Source of the DNA: Lentzea fradiae
GTDB lineage: Bacteria; Actinomycetota; Actinomycetes; Mycobacteriales; Pseudonocardiaceae
Assembly: GCF_900100955.1 (NCBI RefSeq)
Contig: NZ_FNCC01000003.1
Coordinates: 1 to 64,000 of the forward strand
DNA length: 64,000 nt
Reading direction: 5' to 3'
A program made the translations under genes and the position numbers. Below the pieces are notes generated by a model that saw only the letters and a program-made list of their open reading frames with translations, was not told where the DNA came from and made no database searches. Of the stretch, positions 15,870 to 24,200 are shown one piece after another (position 1 is the first letter of the stretch; every line of letters begins with the position of its first letter).

Positions 15870-16361
15870 CTGCGCCGCGAGCAGGAAGCTGGTGAGGTAG
15901 AGCCCGCAGTCGATCGCGCCGTAGACCCCCAGGTCGGCCTCGGTCGTGACGATCGCGACGTGCGGCGCGTCGAACAGCTCGAAGTTGCGCACGGCCTGGC
16001 GCAGCGTCCCCTCGTGGTCGCCCTTCGCGACGCCGACGCTCTCGTACAGCTGCACGCCGCACTCCTTGCGGCGCTCGCGGTAGACGCCCGCGTACTTGGC
16101 CGGGAACGGGAAGTCGGGCGTCCCGGCGTTCTCCCGCACGTGCGCCAGCAGGCGGGAACGCAGCCGCTCGGTGGCCTCGCCCTCGGTCAGCTCCACGTGC
16201 CACGGCTGGGTGTTGCACCACGACGGGGTCCGCTGGGCGACCTCCAGCAGCTGCTCCAGGACGGCGCGGGGAACCGGGTCCGGCAGGAACCGCCGGCACG
16301 TCCAGCGGTCGGCCAGCATCGTGCGCAACGCCTCGAAGGCGGTGCCGGTCGTGGTGCTCAC
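15675..16361 (-). CDS. Nitroreductase-family FMN oxidoreductase
   Basis: This 228-residue flavoprotein has the FMN-binding RWTCRRFLPDPV N-terminus, the RTPSWCNTQPWHV motif near 45-57 and LGLGAAPQAAL toward the C-terminus. It would use NAD(P)H to reduce nitro groups, quinones or flavins. The GTG start is preceded by GGAGG, which is embedded in an inverted repeat shared with the divergent HxlR gene, so it is the probable HxlR target. Its 3' third overlaps an extension of the convergent lyase reading frame. Confidence 0.9.
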   Translation of the reverse strand: MSTTTGTAFEALRTMLADRWTCRRFLPDPVPRAVLEQLLEVAQRTPSWCNTQPWHVELTEGEATERLRSRLLAHVRENAGTPDFPFPAKYAGVYRERRKECGVQLYESVGVAKGDHEGTLRQAVRNFELFDAPHVAIVTTEADLGVYGAIDCGLYLTSFLLAAQSLGLGAAPQAALATYPDFFREHFGLPENRKVVFGVSFGYPDRSHPVNSFRTSRADVRDAVTWHS

Positions 16362-16372
16362 GCGGAACCTCC

Positions 16373-16422
16373 GGTCTCTTTTCGGGACCAGAGGCTAGCA
16401 GCAGTGGTCCCGAAAAGAGACC
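16373..16422. promoter_or_regulatory. 18-bp perfect inverted repeat, HxlR operators
   Basis: GGTCTCTTTTCGGGACCA (16373-16390) and its exact reverse complement (16405-16422) are separated by 14 nt. Each arm is itself an imperfect palindrome (GGTCnC...GnGACC), so the repeat likely represents two operators for HxlR dimers, one next to each start codon. Confidence 0.75.
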
Positions 16423-16442
16423 GTTGCGTTTAGAGTGACGCC

Positions 16443-16889
16443 ATGCGGTACGAAGAGCTCGCCGACCTGCCGTGCTCGATCACGCGCCCGCTCGTGCTGC
16501 TCGGCGACCGCTGGACGTTGCTGGTCCTCAAGGAGGCGTTCGCGGGCGTGCGCCGGTTCAACGCGTTCCGCAGCCACCTCGGCATCCCGCGCAGCCGTCT
16601 GCAGGACCGCCTCACCCGGCTCGTGGAGCACGGCGTCCTGGCGCGGCGGCCCGCCGAGGACGGCGAGCACCCGGAGTACCGCCTGACCCGCAAGGGTCAC
16701 GACCTCTACCCCGTCCTGATGGCGATCAGGGACTGGGGCGACTCGCACATGGCGCCCGACGGCCCGCCCGTGCACTACCGGCACACCGGCTGCGACGGCG
16801 AGGCCCACGTGAAGCTGGAGTGCGACGCGTGCGGGACCCGGTTGTCCGCACACGACGTGACGCCGCAGGCGGGGCCGGGACTGCGGTAG
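16443..16889 (+). CDS. HxlR-family winged-helix regulator
   Basis: This 148-residue protein has the HxlR pattern: CSITRPLVLLGDRWTLLVLKEAF at about 10-32 (the helix before the wing), FNAFRSHLGIPRSRLQDRLTRLVEHGVL and YRLTRKGHDLYPVL. A C-terminal extension carries two Cys in ECDACGT, possibly a redox or metal site. Members respond to aldehydes or quinones. ATG 16443 lies 6 nt after TAGAGT, so the mRNA is leaderless. It is divergent from a nitroreductase with an 18-bp inverted repeat between them. Confidence 0.9.
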   Translation: MRYEELADLPCSITRPLVLLGDRWTLLVLKEAFAGVRRFNAFRSHLGIPRSRLQDRLTRLVEHGVLARRPAEDGEHPEYRLTRKGHDLYPVLMAIRDWGDSHMAPDGPPVHYRHTGCDGEAHVKLECDACGTRLSAHDVTPQAGPGLR

Positions 16890-16911
16890 TCCCGGCCCTC
16901 ACCTCAGCGGG

Positions 16912-17934
16912 TCAGCGCCAGCCCAGAGCCGGTGCGACGTGCACGAGGATGTTCTCCAGCACGTGCGCGTTGTACTCGACGCCGAGCTGGTTGGGCACGG
17001 TCAGCAGCAGCGTGTCCGCCTCGGCGATGGCCTCGTCCTCGGCGAGCTGCCGCACCAGCACGTCCGGCTCGGCGGCGTAGGAGCGGCCGAAGATCGCCTG
17101 GTTCGGCCCGTCGATGAAGCCGACGGAGTCACGGCTCTCGCCGTCGCCGCCGAAGTACATGTCGTCGAGCTCGGTGGTGATCGCGAAGATGCTGCGCGAC
17201 ACCGACACGCGCGGCTCGCGCTGCCAGCCCGCCTCGGTCCACGCCTTGCGGAACTCGCGGATCTGCTCGGCCTGCTGGACGTGGAACGGCGCGCCGCCCT
17301 CGTCGTACTTGAGGGTCGAGCTCATCAGGTGCATGCCCTGCTTCGCCGCCCACACCGCGGTGGCGTTGGACGCGGCGCCCCACCAGATGCGCTCGCGCAG
17401 GCCCGGCGAGTGCGGTTCGACGCGCAGCAGGCCCGGCGGGTTCGGGAACATCGGCCGCGGGCTCGGCTGGGCGAACCCGCCGCCCTCCAGCACCTTCAGG
17501 TACAGCTCGGTGTGCATCCTGGCCATGTCCGCCTCGGTCTGGCCCTCCGCGGGCTGGTAGCCGAAGTGGCGCCAGCCGTCCACGACCTGCTCGGGCGATC
17601 CCCGCGAGATGCCGAGCTGGAGCCTGCCGCCGGCGATGAGGTCGGCGGCGCCGGAGTCCTCGACCATGTACATCGGGTTCTCGTACCGCATGTCGATGAC
17701 ACCGGTGCCGATCTCGATGCGGCTGGTGCGCGCGCCGATGGCCGCGAGCAGCGGGAACGGCGAGGCGAGCTGCCTGGCGAAGTGGTGCACGCGGAAGTAC
17801 GCGCCGTCCGCGCCCAGCTGCTCGGCGGCCACGGCCAGGTCGATCGACTGCAGCAACGTGTCCGCCGCCGACCTGGTCTGCGAGTGCGGGCTGTCCGACC
17901 AGTGCCCGAACGACAGGAAGCCAATCTTCTTCAC
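16912..17934 (-). CDS. LLM-class flavin-dependent oxidoreductase
   Basis: This 340-residue TIM-barrel protein belongs to the luciferase-like monooxygenase family: LGADGAYFRVHHF near 40-52, IEIGTGVIDMRYENPMYM near 73-90 and RLQLGISRGSPEQVV near 104-118. Members use FMN or F420 for oxidation of small organics. Monocistronic here: it is convergent with HxlR and its start (17934) is 27-40 bp from the end of the SGNH gene on the same strand. No partner reductase is adjacent. Confidence 0.88.
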   Translation of the reverse strand: MKKIGFLSFGHWSDSPHSQTRSAADTLLQSIDLAVAAEQLGADGAYFRVHHFARQLASPFPLLAAIGARTSRIEIGTGVIDMRYENPMYMVEDSGAADLIAGGRLQLGISRGSPEQVVDGWRHFGYQPAEGQTEADMARMHTELYLKVLEGGGFAQPSPRPMFPNPPGLLRVEPHSPGLRERIWWGAASNATAVWAAKQGMHLMSSTLKYDEGGAPFHVQQAEQIREFRKAWTEAGWQREPRVSVSRSIFAITTELDDMYFGGDGESRDSVGFIDGPNQAIFGRSYAAEPDVLVRQLAEDEAIAEADTLLLTVPNQLGVEYNAHVLENILVHVAPALGWR

Positions 17935-17971
17935 ATTTCAACTATACGGAGCCGCCGGCGGATCGGCCGGG

Positions 17972-19108
17972 TCAGGCGAACGGACCTCCCGCGCCGAACG
18001 CGTGCCCGGCGAAGCGGCGGCCGATCAGCTCGTGCGTGGCGGAGTCCGGGTGCAGGGCGTCGGGCAGCGGGTGCGTGACGGCGTCGCGCTCCCCGTACAG
18101 CGCCGTGCCCTCCAGGTGGTGCAGGTTCGGGTCGTCCCGGTGGGCCACGACTTCCCGCAGCGCGTCACGGATGACGCGCAGGGTGAGCTGCGGCGCCGGT
18201 CCGTGCGGGCCGGTCGCGACGAACGTCGCCTCGCCGCGGGCGAGCGCGTCCGGGTCAAGGGCGCCCGGACCCGGCGTGTCCTCGTGGATGCCGCAGTGGA
18301 TCGGCGACATCAGCAGGAGCGGCGTGTCCGGGTGGCCGTCGCGGATCGTGTCGAGGAAGCCGTGCACCGCCGGCACGAACGCCCGCAGCCGCATCAGGTC
18401 GGAGTTCACGACGTTGATGCCGAGCTTCACGCTGATCAGGTCGGCCGGCCGGTCGCGCATCACCCGTGCCGTGAACGGGTCGACCAGCGCGCCGCCGCCG
18501 AAGCCGAGGTTGTGCAGCTCCACGCCGCCGAGCCGGGCCGCGACGGCGGGCCAGATGCCGGTCGGCGTCGTGGCGTTCGAGCCCTGGCTGATCGAGCTGC
18601 CGTGGTGCAGCCAGATCCGCCCCGACGGCTCGACCGGCCGTGCGGGCGCGTCGGTGCGCAACGCGACGAGGTCCACGCTTTCGTTGTGCGGCAACCAGAT
18701 CTCGACGTGTTTGTCCCGCGTCGGAAGGTCGGTGAACCGCACCGTGCACGTCTCGCCCCGACGGACCTCGACCGTGCCGGTGGCCATGTCGGTCTCGACG
18801 TGGTCGCCGCCGCCGAGCCGTTCGCTCGCGACGACCTCCCCGTCGACGACGAGGTCGACGTGACCTCGCGGGCGGGCGACGCCGCGGAACGTCACGAACG
18901 TCGGGTGGACGACCAGCTCGATCGTGCTCGCCGCGGTGGCCAGCACGATCCGCACGCCGGACGGCCTGCTCTGCGCCCCCATCAGCTGCGGGTCGGGGAA
19001 CCGGGTGCGCACCCACGACGGCAGGCGGTGCGGGAGGACGCCGCGGGCGGTCTCCTCCAGCTCGGCGGCGCCGCGCACGAACGCGCCGGTCAGCGGTGTG
19101 GTGATCAT
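17972..19108 (-). CDS. SGNH/GDSL hydrolase with N-terminal beta-sandwich
   Basis: This 378-residue protein has an N-terminal beta-rich domain (about 1-165) and a C-terminal SGNH esterase domain. Block I is HHGSSISQG with the nucleophile Ser, block III is GINVVN and the Asp-His pair is in DALHPDSATH. It lacks a signal peptide, so it probably acts in the cytoplasm as a deacetylase or esterase on carbohydrate or lipid substrates. Its ATG overlaps the stop of the upstream TetR gene (ATGA), so both form one unit under TetR autoregulation. Confidence 0.85.
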   Translation of the reverse strand: MITTPLTGAFVRGAAELEETARGVLPHRLPSWVRTRFPDPQLMGAQSRPSGVRIVLATAASTIELVVHPTFVTFRGVARPRGHVDLVVDGEVVASERLGGGDHVETDMATGTVEVRRGETCTVRFTDLPTRDKHVEIWLPHNESVDLVALRTDAPARPVEPSGRIWLHHGSSISQGSNATTPTGIWPAVAARLGGVELHNLGFGGGALVDPFTARVMRDRPADLISVKLGINVVNSDLMRLRAFVPAVHGFLDTIRDGHPDTPLLLMSPIHCGIHEDTPGPGALDPDALARGEATFVATGPHGPAPQLTLRVIRDALREVVAHRDDPNLHHLEGTALYGERDAVTHPLPDALHPDSATHELIGRRFAGHAFGAGGPFA

Positions 19109-19689
19109 GGCGTTTCCTGTTCAGCGGGCACGGGCCAGGCCCGCAGGAGTGAGTCGAGCGCCACGACGGTCCTGTCCCAGGACTCCTCGGGAGCCGGGTC
19201 GCTGTGGTCGAAGTTGCCGCTGCGTTCGAGCGCGAGGAAGCCGTTGATGGTGCTGCCGAGCACCCGCACGGCGTGCACGTGCTCGTCACCGGGCACCGGA
19301 TAGCCCCGCAGCACGGCACCGGCCTGCGCGCTCACACGTCTGGCCGCGGCGGAACGCACGACGTCCTCGCCCGCACGGCGTTGCAACGACTGCCATCGTC
19401 CCGGCGACCGGCGCGCGTACTCGCGGTGGGCGGCGGCGTACCCGCGCAGGGCGGCGAGGCCGGACCGTCCGGCGATGGCAGCGCCGACCCGGTCCGCGAG
19501 CTCTCCGAGCGCGAGCGCCGTCACGCCGTCGCGCACCGCCTCCAGGTCGCGGACGTGCGAGTACAGGCTGGGCGCCTGCACGCCGAGCCGCCGGGCGACC
19601 GCGGAGAGGGTGACGGCCTCGAACCCGGCCTCGTCCGCGAGGTCGGCGGCCTCGGCGACGACGACGGCCGCGGTGAGAGGAGCACGCAT
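19105..19689 (-). CDS. TetR-family regulator
   Basis: This 194-residue protein has an HTH at about 10-50 (FEAVTLSAVARRLGVQAPSLYSHV) and a C-terminal TetR_C-like domain. The frame extends 7 codons upstream (19710), but ATG 19689 lies 7 nt after a TAGGCT -10 on the minus strand, so the leaderless start is preferred. A TAGGC-N4-GCCTA palindrome lies where the -35 would be, consistent with autorepression. It is translationally coupled to the SGNH hydrolase gene, its probable functional partner. Confidence 0.88.
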   Translation of the reverse strand: MRAPLTAAVVVAEAADLADEAGFEAVTLSAVARRLGVQAPSLYSHVRDLEAVRDGVTALALGELADRVGAAIAGRSGLAALRGYAAAHREYARRSPGRWQSLQRRAGEDVVRSAAARRVSAQAGAVLRGYPVPGDEHVHAVRVLGSTINGFLALERSGNFDHSDPAPEESWDRTVVALDSLLRAWPVPAEQETP

Positions 19690-19709
19690 GACAGCCAGCC
19701 TACACTCCA

Positions 19710-19723
19710 TAGGCGAATGCCTA
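19710..19723. promoter_or_regulatory. TetR palindrome in the TetR/SGNH promoter
   Basis: TAGGC-GAAT-GCCTA is a perfect inverted repeat 8 bp upstream of the minus-strand TAGGCT -10 at 19697-19702. Confidence 0.5.
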
Positions 19724-19800
19724 CGGGAAATAGGAAACGGCGTGCGGGATGAACCCGCACGCCGTTCCGGCCCTGTTTCCAGCGAAGAACCCGGCTCCGA

Positions 19801-20463
19801 TCAGCCGAAGTTCACGTCACTGCACCACATGTACGCCTGGTCGAGGTGGGATGCCTGCCAGATGGTGAACACGATGTGGTGCCCGCGGTACGACCCGTTC
19901 GTCTGGACGTTGAACGAGATGTTCTGCGACGGCGCGTACCTGCCGGTCTGCGTGATGAAGTCGAGGTCGCCCCAGCCCAGTCGCTGCGTCTTGGGGTCGA
20001 ACCCGTTCTTGCTCACGTACACCTTGAAGTAGTCGGCGCCGTGGCTCGCCTGGTCGTGCAACTGCATGGTGAAGTTCGCGCCGACCGTGGTGGTCTTCCA
20101 CGCGCCGGGCGTGTTCAGGGAGTTGTTGCGCGACAGGGCGTTGCTGCACAGCTGTCCGTCCGGAGTGGCCCCCTGGAAGTTGCCGCGGAGACCGTCCCGC
20201 AGCGCGCTCATCCAGTTCCACATCGTGTCAGCGTTGGCCTGGAACGCCTGGTAGCACATGGGATCCTGCTGCTGCATCGCAGGGTTCATGTGCTGGTGCC
20301 CCCAGTCCTTCCAACACTGGTAGGCGCGCGTGGGCGGACCCACGATCGTGCCGTGCGCCGAGGCCGTCGGGACCCAAAGGAACGTGCAGGCCAGCACGGC
20401 GATGACTGCCGCGATCACGCCCCGTCCTCTGACCAGGGACCCGAAGGTGCTGCGCGTGCGCAT
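19801..20463 (-). CDS. AA10 lytic polysaccharide monooxygenase (secreted)
   Basis: This 220-residue pre-protein has a twin-Arg-poor Sec signal ending TASA, so His37 becomes the mature N-terminal His of the copper histidine brace (HGTIVGPPTRAYQC). The second brace His lies in ASHGADYFKVYV. Its 184-residue mature form is a lone catalytic domain without a carbohydrate-binding module, typical of AA10 enzymes that oxidatively cleave cellulose or chitin outside the cell. ATG 20463 follows GGAGGC. A perfect CebR-type box (20527-20540) upstream links it to cellobiose-controlled expression, favouring cellulose as substrate. Confidence 0.9.
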   Translation of the reverse strand: MRTRSTFGSLVRGRGVIAAVIAVLACTFLWVPTASAHGTIVGPPTRAYQCWKDWGHQHMNPAMQQQDPMCYQAFQANADTMWNWMSALRDGLRGNFQGATPDGQLCSNALSRNNSLNTPGAWKTTTVGANFTMQLHDQASHGADYFKVYVSKNGFDPKTQRLGWGDLDFITQTGRYAPSQNISFNVQTNGSYRGHHIVFTIWQASHLDQAYMWCSDVNFG

Positions 20464-20526
20464 CAATGTGCCTCCATTCTCCGTTGAACGTGCAGCGGCG
20501 GTGGCGGCGGACCGGGAGCGGCAGAT

Positions 20527-20540
20527 TGGGAGCGCTCCCA
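20527..20540. promoter_or_regulatory. CebR/CelR-type operator TGGGAGCGCTCCCA
   Basis: A perfect 14-bp palindrome 64 bp upstream of the LPMO start. The sequence equals the published CebR (Streptomyces) and CelR (Thermobifida) box that mediates cello-oligosaccharide induction of cellulolytic genes. Confidence 0.8.
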
Positions 20541-20728
20541 GGGCATTTAGCCTACTGGTAACAGTTCGAAACCGCAAGGACACAGTCGGTGATCATCGTC
20601 TGCGGGGACGAGCGGTGAAGGTCCTTCAGGCCGCTGCCCGGTCCGTCCGAACGGCCGTCCGCCCAGGTCACCCCACGCGCTGTCACATCGGCCGCCGAGG
20701 CGGCGATGTCGTGTCCGAGGAGGGTGCG

Positions 20729-21148
20729 GTGACGAGGACGTTGAGGTCTCGCAGGGGCAGGTTCCTGGCGGGGCTGGCACTGGCGGCCGCGGTGGCGGGA
20801 CTGGTGTTCGTGCTCCGGTCGTCGGCCGAGCAGAGGTCCTGGGAGAGCTCCGAGGGCACCGTGCGGGAGCGGCTGCGGTCCGGCAAGAGCTTCCAGGTGA
20901 AGGTCGAGTACCCGCTGCCGGACGGCTCGCGGCAGGTGGCGACCCTGGCGGAGAACGGGCCGGCGCGCCACCCCGGCGACCGCGTCACCGTGCGCTACGA
21001 CCTGGAGAACGGTCAGGTGGCCGACGCGGCGCTGGCCGACAACGACCAGGCACACCGGGTCGTGGGCGTCATGCTCGGCGTCGTCGTGCTCGGCGGGATC
21101 TCCGTGAACGTGCTCGCGTGGGCACCGCGGCGGCGCTCGCGGACCTGA
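20729..21148 (+). CDS. DUF3592-type membrane protein
   Basis: This 139-residue protein has a TM helix near 13-31, an extracytoplasmic beta-rich domain (about 40-108, with VKVEYPLPDGSRQVATL and GDRVTVRYD) and a second TM near 110-132. This is the layout of DUF3592 proteins, whose function is unknown. GTG 20729 follows GAGGAGGG at a good distance, deciding the start; a longer open frame upstream is rejected. It stands alone, divergent from the LPMO gene, with a terminator-like hairpin after it. Confidence 0.8.
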   Translation: MTRTLRSRRGRFLAGLALAAAVAGLVFVLRSSAEQRSWESSEGTVRERLRSGKSFQVKVEYPLPDGSRQVATLAENGPARHPGDRVTVRYDLENGQVADAALADNDQAHRVVGVMLGVVVLGGISVNVLAWAPRRRSRT

Positions 21149-21155
21149 GGCGGTC

Positions 21156-21194
21156 CACACCGGACCCGTCTCCGGCGGCGGCGGAACCGGTGTG
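21156..21194. terminator. Hairpin after the DUF3592 gene
   Basis: CACACCGG and CCGGTGTG pair across a GC-rich loop, starting 8 bp after the stop codon. Confidence 0.45.
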
Positions 21195-21288
21195 CGGTGC
21201 GCCACTGGGACCAACTGGTTGTGCGAGCGCCACTCGGATTGGGCACCCTTGACACGTCTGCTTCGCCCGAGGTGTGGAGGAAAAGTCG

Positions 21289-24200
21289 GTGACGCGCGCC
21301 GAGGACAGCACCGAGCACAGATCCGGCAGGCCGGAACTCGCCGACGTGTTCGCGGAGGACCCCGTGGGACGGGACCTCGCGGCCGTCGACTGGGCCGCGA
21401 CGCCGCTCGGCCCGCCGCAGGACTGGCCGCAGAGCCTGCAAACCGCCGTCAGCGTGGTGCTGTCGTCGCGGTTCTCCATGTGGATGGCGTGGGGCCCGGA
21501 GCTGACCTTCTTCTGCAACAACGCCTATCGGCTGAACACGCTGGGCCGCAAGTACCCGTGGGCGCTCGGCCGCCCCGCCGCTCGGGTGTGGGCGGAGATC
21601 TGGGACGACATCGGGCCCAGGGTCGACAGCGTGCTCAGTTCCGGGCAGGCCACCTGGGACGAGGCGCTGCTGCTGTTCCTGGAGCGCTCGGGCTATCCCG
21701 AGGAGACCTACCACACCTTTTCCTACAGCCCGCTGCGCGACGACGACGGCGCCGTGGCGGGGATGCTGTGCGTCGTCAGCGAGGAGACCGACCGCGTCAT
21801 CGGCGAGCGGCGGATGGAGACGTTGCGCGACCTCGGCTCCGACCCGAGCGTGGCGCGCGAGGAGCAGGAGGTGCTGGCGTTCGCCTGCGCGCAGCTCGAA
21901 CGCAACCAGCGGGACCTGCCGTTCACCGTCACCTACCTCTTCTCGGACGGCCACGCGCGGCTGGCGGGGACCACCGGCATCGAGGGCGGTCACGCCGCCG
22001 CCCCCGCGTCCGTGTGGCCGGAGGACGAGGACGCGGTGTGGCCGGTGGCGGCGGCGCAGCGCGGCGAGTCCGTCGTCGTCGACCTCGCCGGGATCGACGG
22101 GCTGCCCACCGGCGCCTGGGAGCAGCCGCCCACCACTGCCCTGGTCGTGCCGCTGCAACGCGCGGGCGGTGAGCCGTACGGGTTCCTGGTGGCGGGCCTC
22201 GACCGGCACCGCCCCCTCGACGACACCTACCGCGGGTTCGTCGACCTGGTCGCGGGCCACCTCGCCGCCGGGATCGCCGGTGCCCGCGACTTCCGGGCGC
22301 AGCAGCGCAGGGCGGAGGAGCTCGCCGAGCTCGACCGCGCCAAGACGGCGTTCTTCTCCAACATCAGCCACGAGTTCCGCACGCCGCTGACGCTGATCAT
22401 GGGGCCGCTCGGCGACCTGCGGGACCGGCTCGCGCAGGCGGACCCGCGGTCGTCGCAGGAGCTGGAGGTCATCCACCGCAACGGGTTGCGGCTCGGCAAG
22501 CTCGTCAACACGCTGCTCGACTTCTCGCGGCTGGAAGCGGGCCGCATGCAGGCGAGCTACCAGCCCGTCGACCTCGCGACGGTCACCGCGGAGCTCGCGA
22601 GCGTCTTCCGCTCGGCCGTGGAGAAGGCCGGGCTGGCCTTCGAGATCGACTGCCCGCCGCTGCCCGAACCGGTCTACGTCGACCTCGGGCTGTGGGAGAA
22701 GGTCGTCCTGAACCTGCTGAGCAACGCGCTCAAGTTCACCATCGAGGGCTCGGTGGGCGTCTCGGTGCGGGCGGCGGCCGGCCGGGCGGTCGTGACGGTC
22801 ACCGACACCGGCGTGGGCGTGCCGGAGCACGAGATCCCACGGCTGTTCGAGCGCTTCCACCGCATCGAGCACACCTGGTCGCGGTCCAAGGAGGGCAGCG
22901 GCATCGGGCTCGCCCTGGTGCAGGAGCTGGTGGGCCTGCACGGCGGTGTCGTCCAGGTGCACAGCACCGAGGGCCACGGCACGAGCTTCGTCATCGAGCT
23001 GCCGTTCGGCAGGGACCACCTGCCCGCCGACGCCGTCACCGAGGACACCGCGCTGCCCGCGCCGTCCGACATCGCCGCGCCGTTCGTGCAGGAGGCGCTG
23101 CGGTGGCTGCCCGACCAGGGCCTCACCGTGGACGAGCTGCTCCTCAACACGGCGGGCAGCGCCGCGCCGGAGGTCACCGCCACCGTGCTCGTCGCCGACG
23201 ACAACGCGGACATGCGCGAGTACCTGACCCGGCTGCTGGTGCGGGCCGGGTACCAGGTCCGCGCGGTCAACGACGGCCTCGCGGCGCTGGAGTCGGCCCG
23301 CGCCCACCCGCCGGACCTGGTGATCAGCGACGTGATGATGCCGCGCATGGACGGCCTGTCGCTCGTCACGTCGCTGCGCGCCGACCCGCGCACGATGGCG
23401 GTGCCGGTGCTGCTGCTGTCGGCGCGGGCCGGGCAGGAGGCGTCCGGCGAGGGCCTGCGGGCGGGAGCGGACGACTACCTCGTGAAGCCGTTCGCCGCCG
23501 CGGACCTGCTGGCGCGCGTGCGGGCGAACGTCGACCTGTTCCGCCTGCGCGGCCAGCACGCCCGCTGGCGCGACGCGTTGATCGACTCGTTGCAGGAGGC
23601 GTTCTTCGTCTGCGACGACGACGGCACGGTGGTCGAGATCAACGCCGCGTTCACCGACATCCTCGGCTACGGCCCGGAGGGCCTGCCCTACCCCGCGCCG
23701 CACCCGTGGTGGCCGGACGAGGAGACCGACCCCGAGGCGCGCAAGCAGTTCAACGCCGCGTTCGAGGCGCGGTCGGGACGCGACCAGCGCGGCCACACCG
23801 TGCCCGTGACGCACCGGGACGGCAGGCGGCTGTGGGTCAGCGCCCTGATGAACCCGGCCCGCGACCCGGACAGCGGCAGGACGATGACCGTCGGCACGTT
23901 CCGCGACGTGACGGCCGAGCACCACGCGCGCCGCCGGGAGACCGCGCTAGCCGAGATGAGCGTGCGGCTGTCGCGGGCGACCAGCACGGCCGACGCCCTG
24001 ACCGGCGCGCTCGACCAGCTGCGGCACCTGTGGCGTGCCGACGTGCTGGCAGCGGTCTTCGGCAAGGGCGACACGCCGCGGGTGTGCGGCGCGGACGGCG
24101 ACCTCGACTGGGACGAGCTGCAGGAGAGCCAGCGCACGACCCTCGGCGCGTTGACCGACCACCCCGCGCTCATCCCCGTCTTCGTCGGCGACGGCAGCAC

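Noticed and set aside
21249..21289. TTGACA-type housekeeping promoter before the hybrid kinase
   Set aside because: A good -35 (TTGACA at 21249) is present, but no -10 hexamer is found at 16-18 bp, so it is not listed as a promoter.
21013..23925. Very long open frame (970 codons) on the minus strand opposite the hybrid kinase gene
   Set aside because: Its translation is Arg/Gln/His/Val-rich with no domain pattern, as expected for the antisense frame of a GC3-rich gene; the plus strand has clear catalytic motifs.
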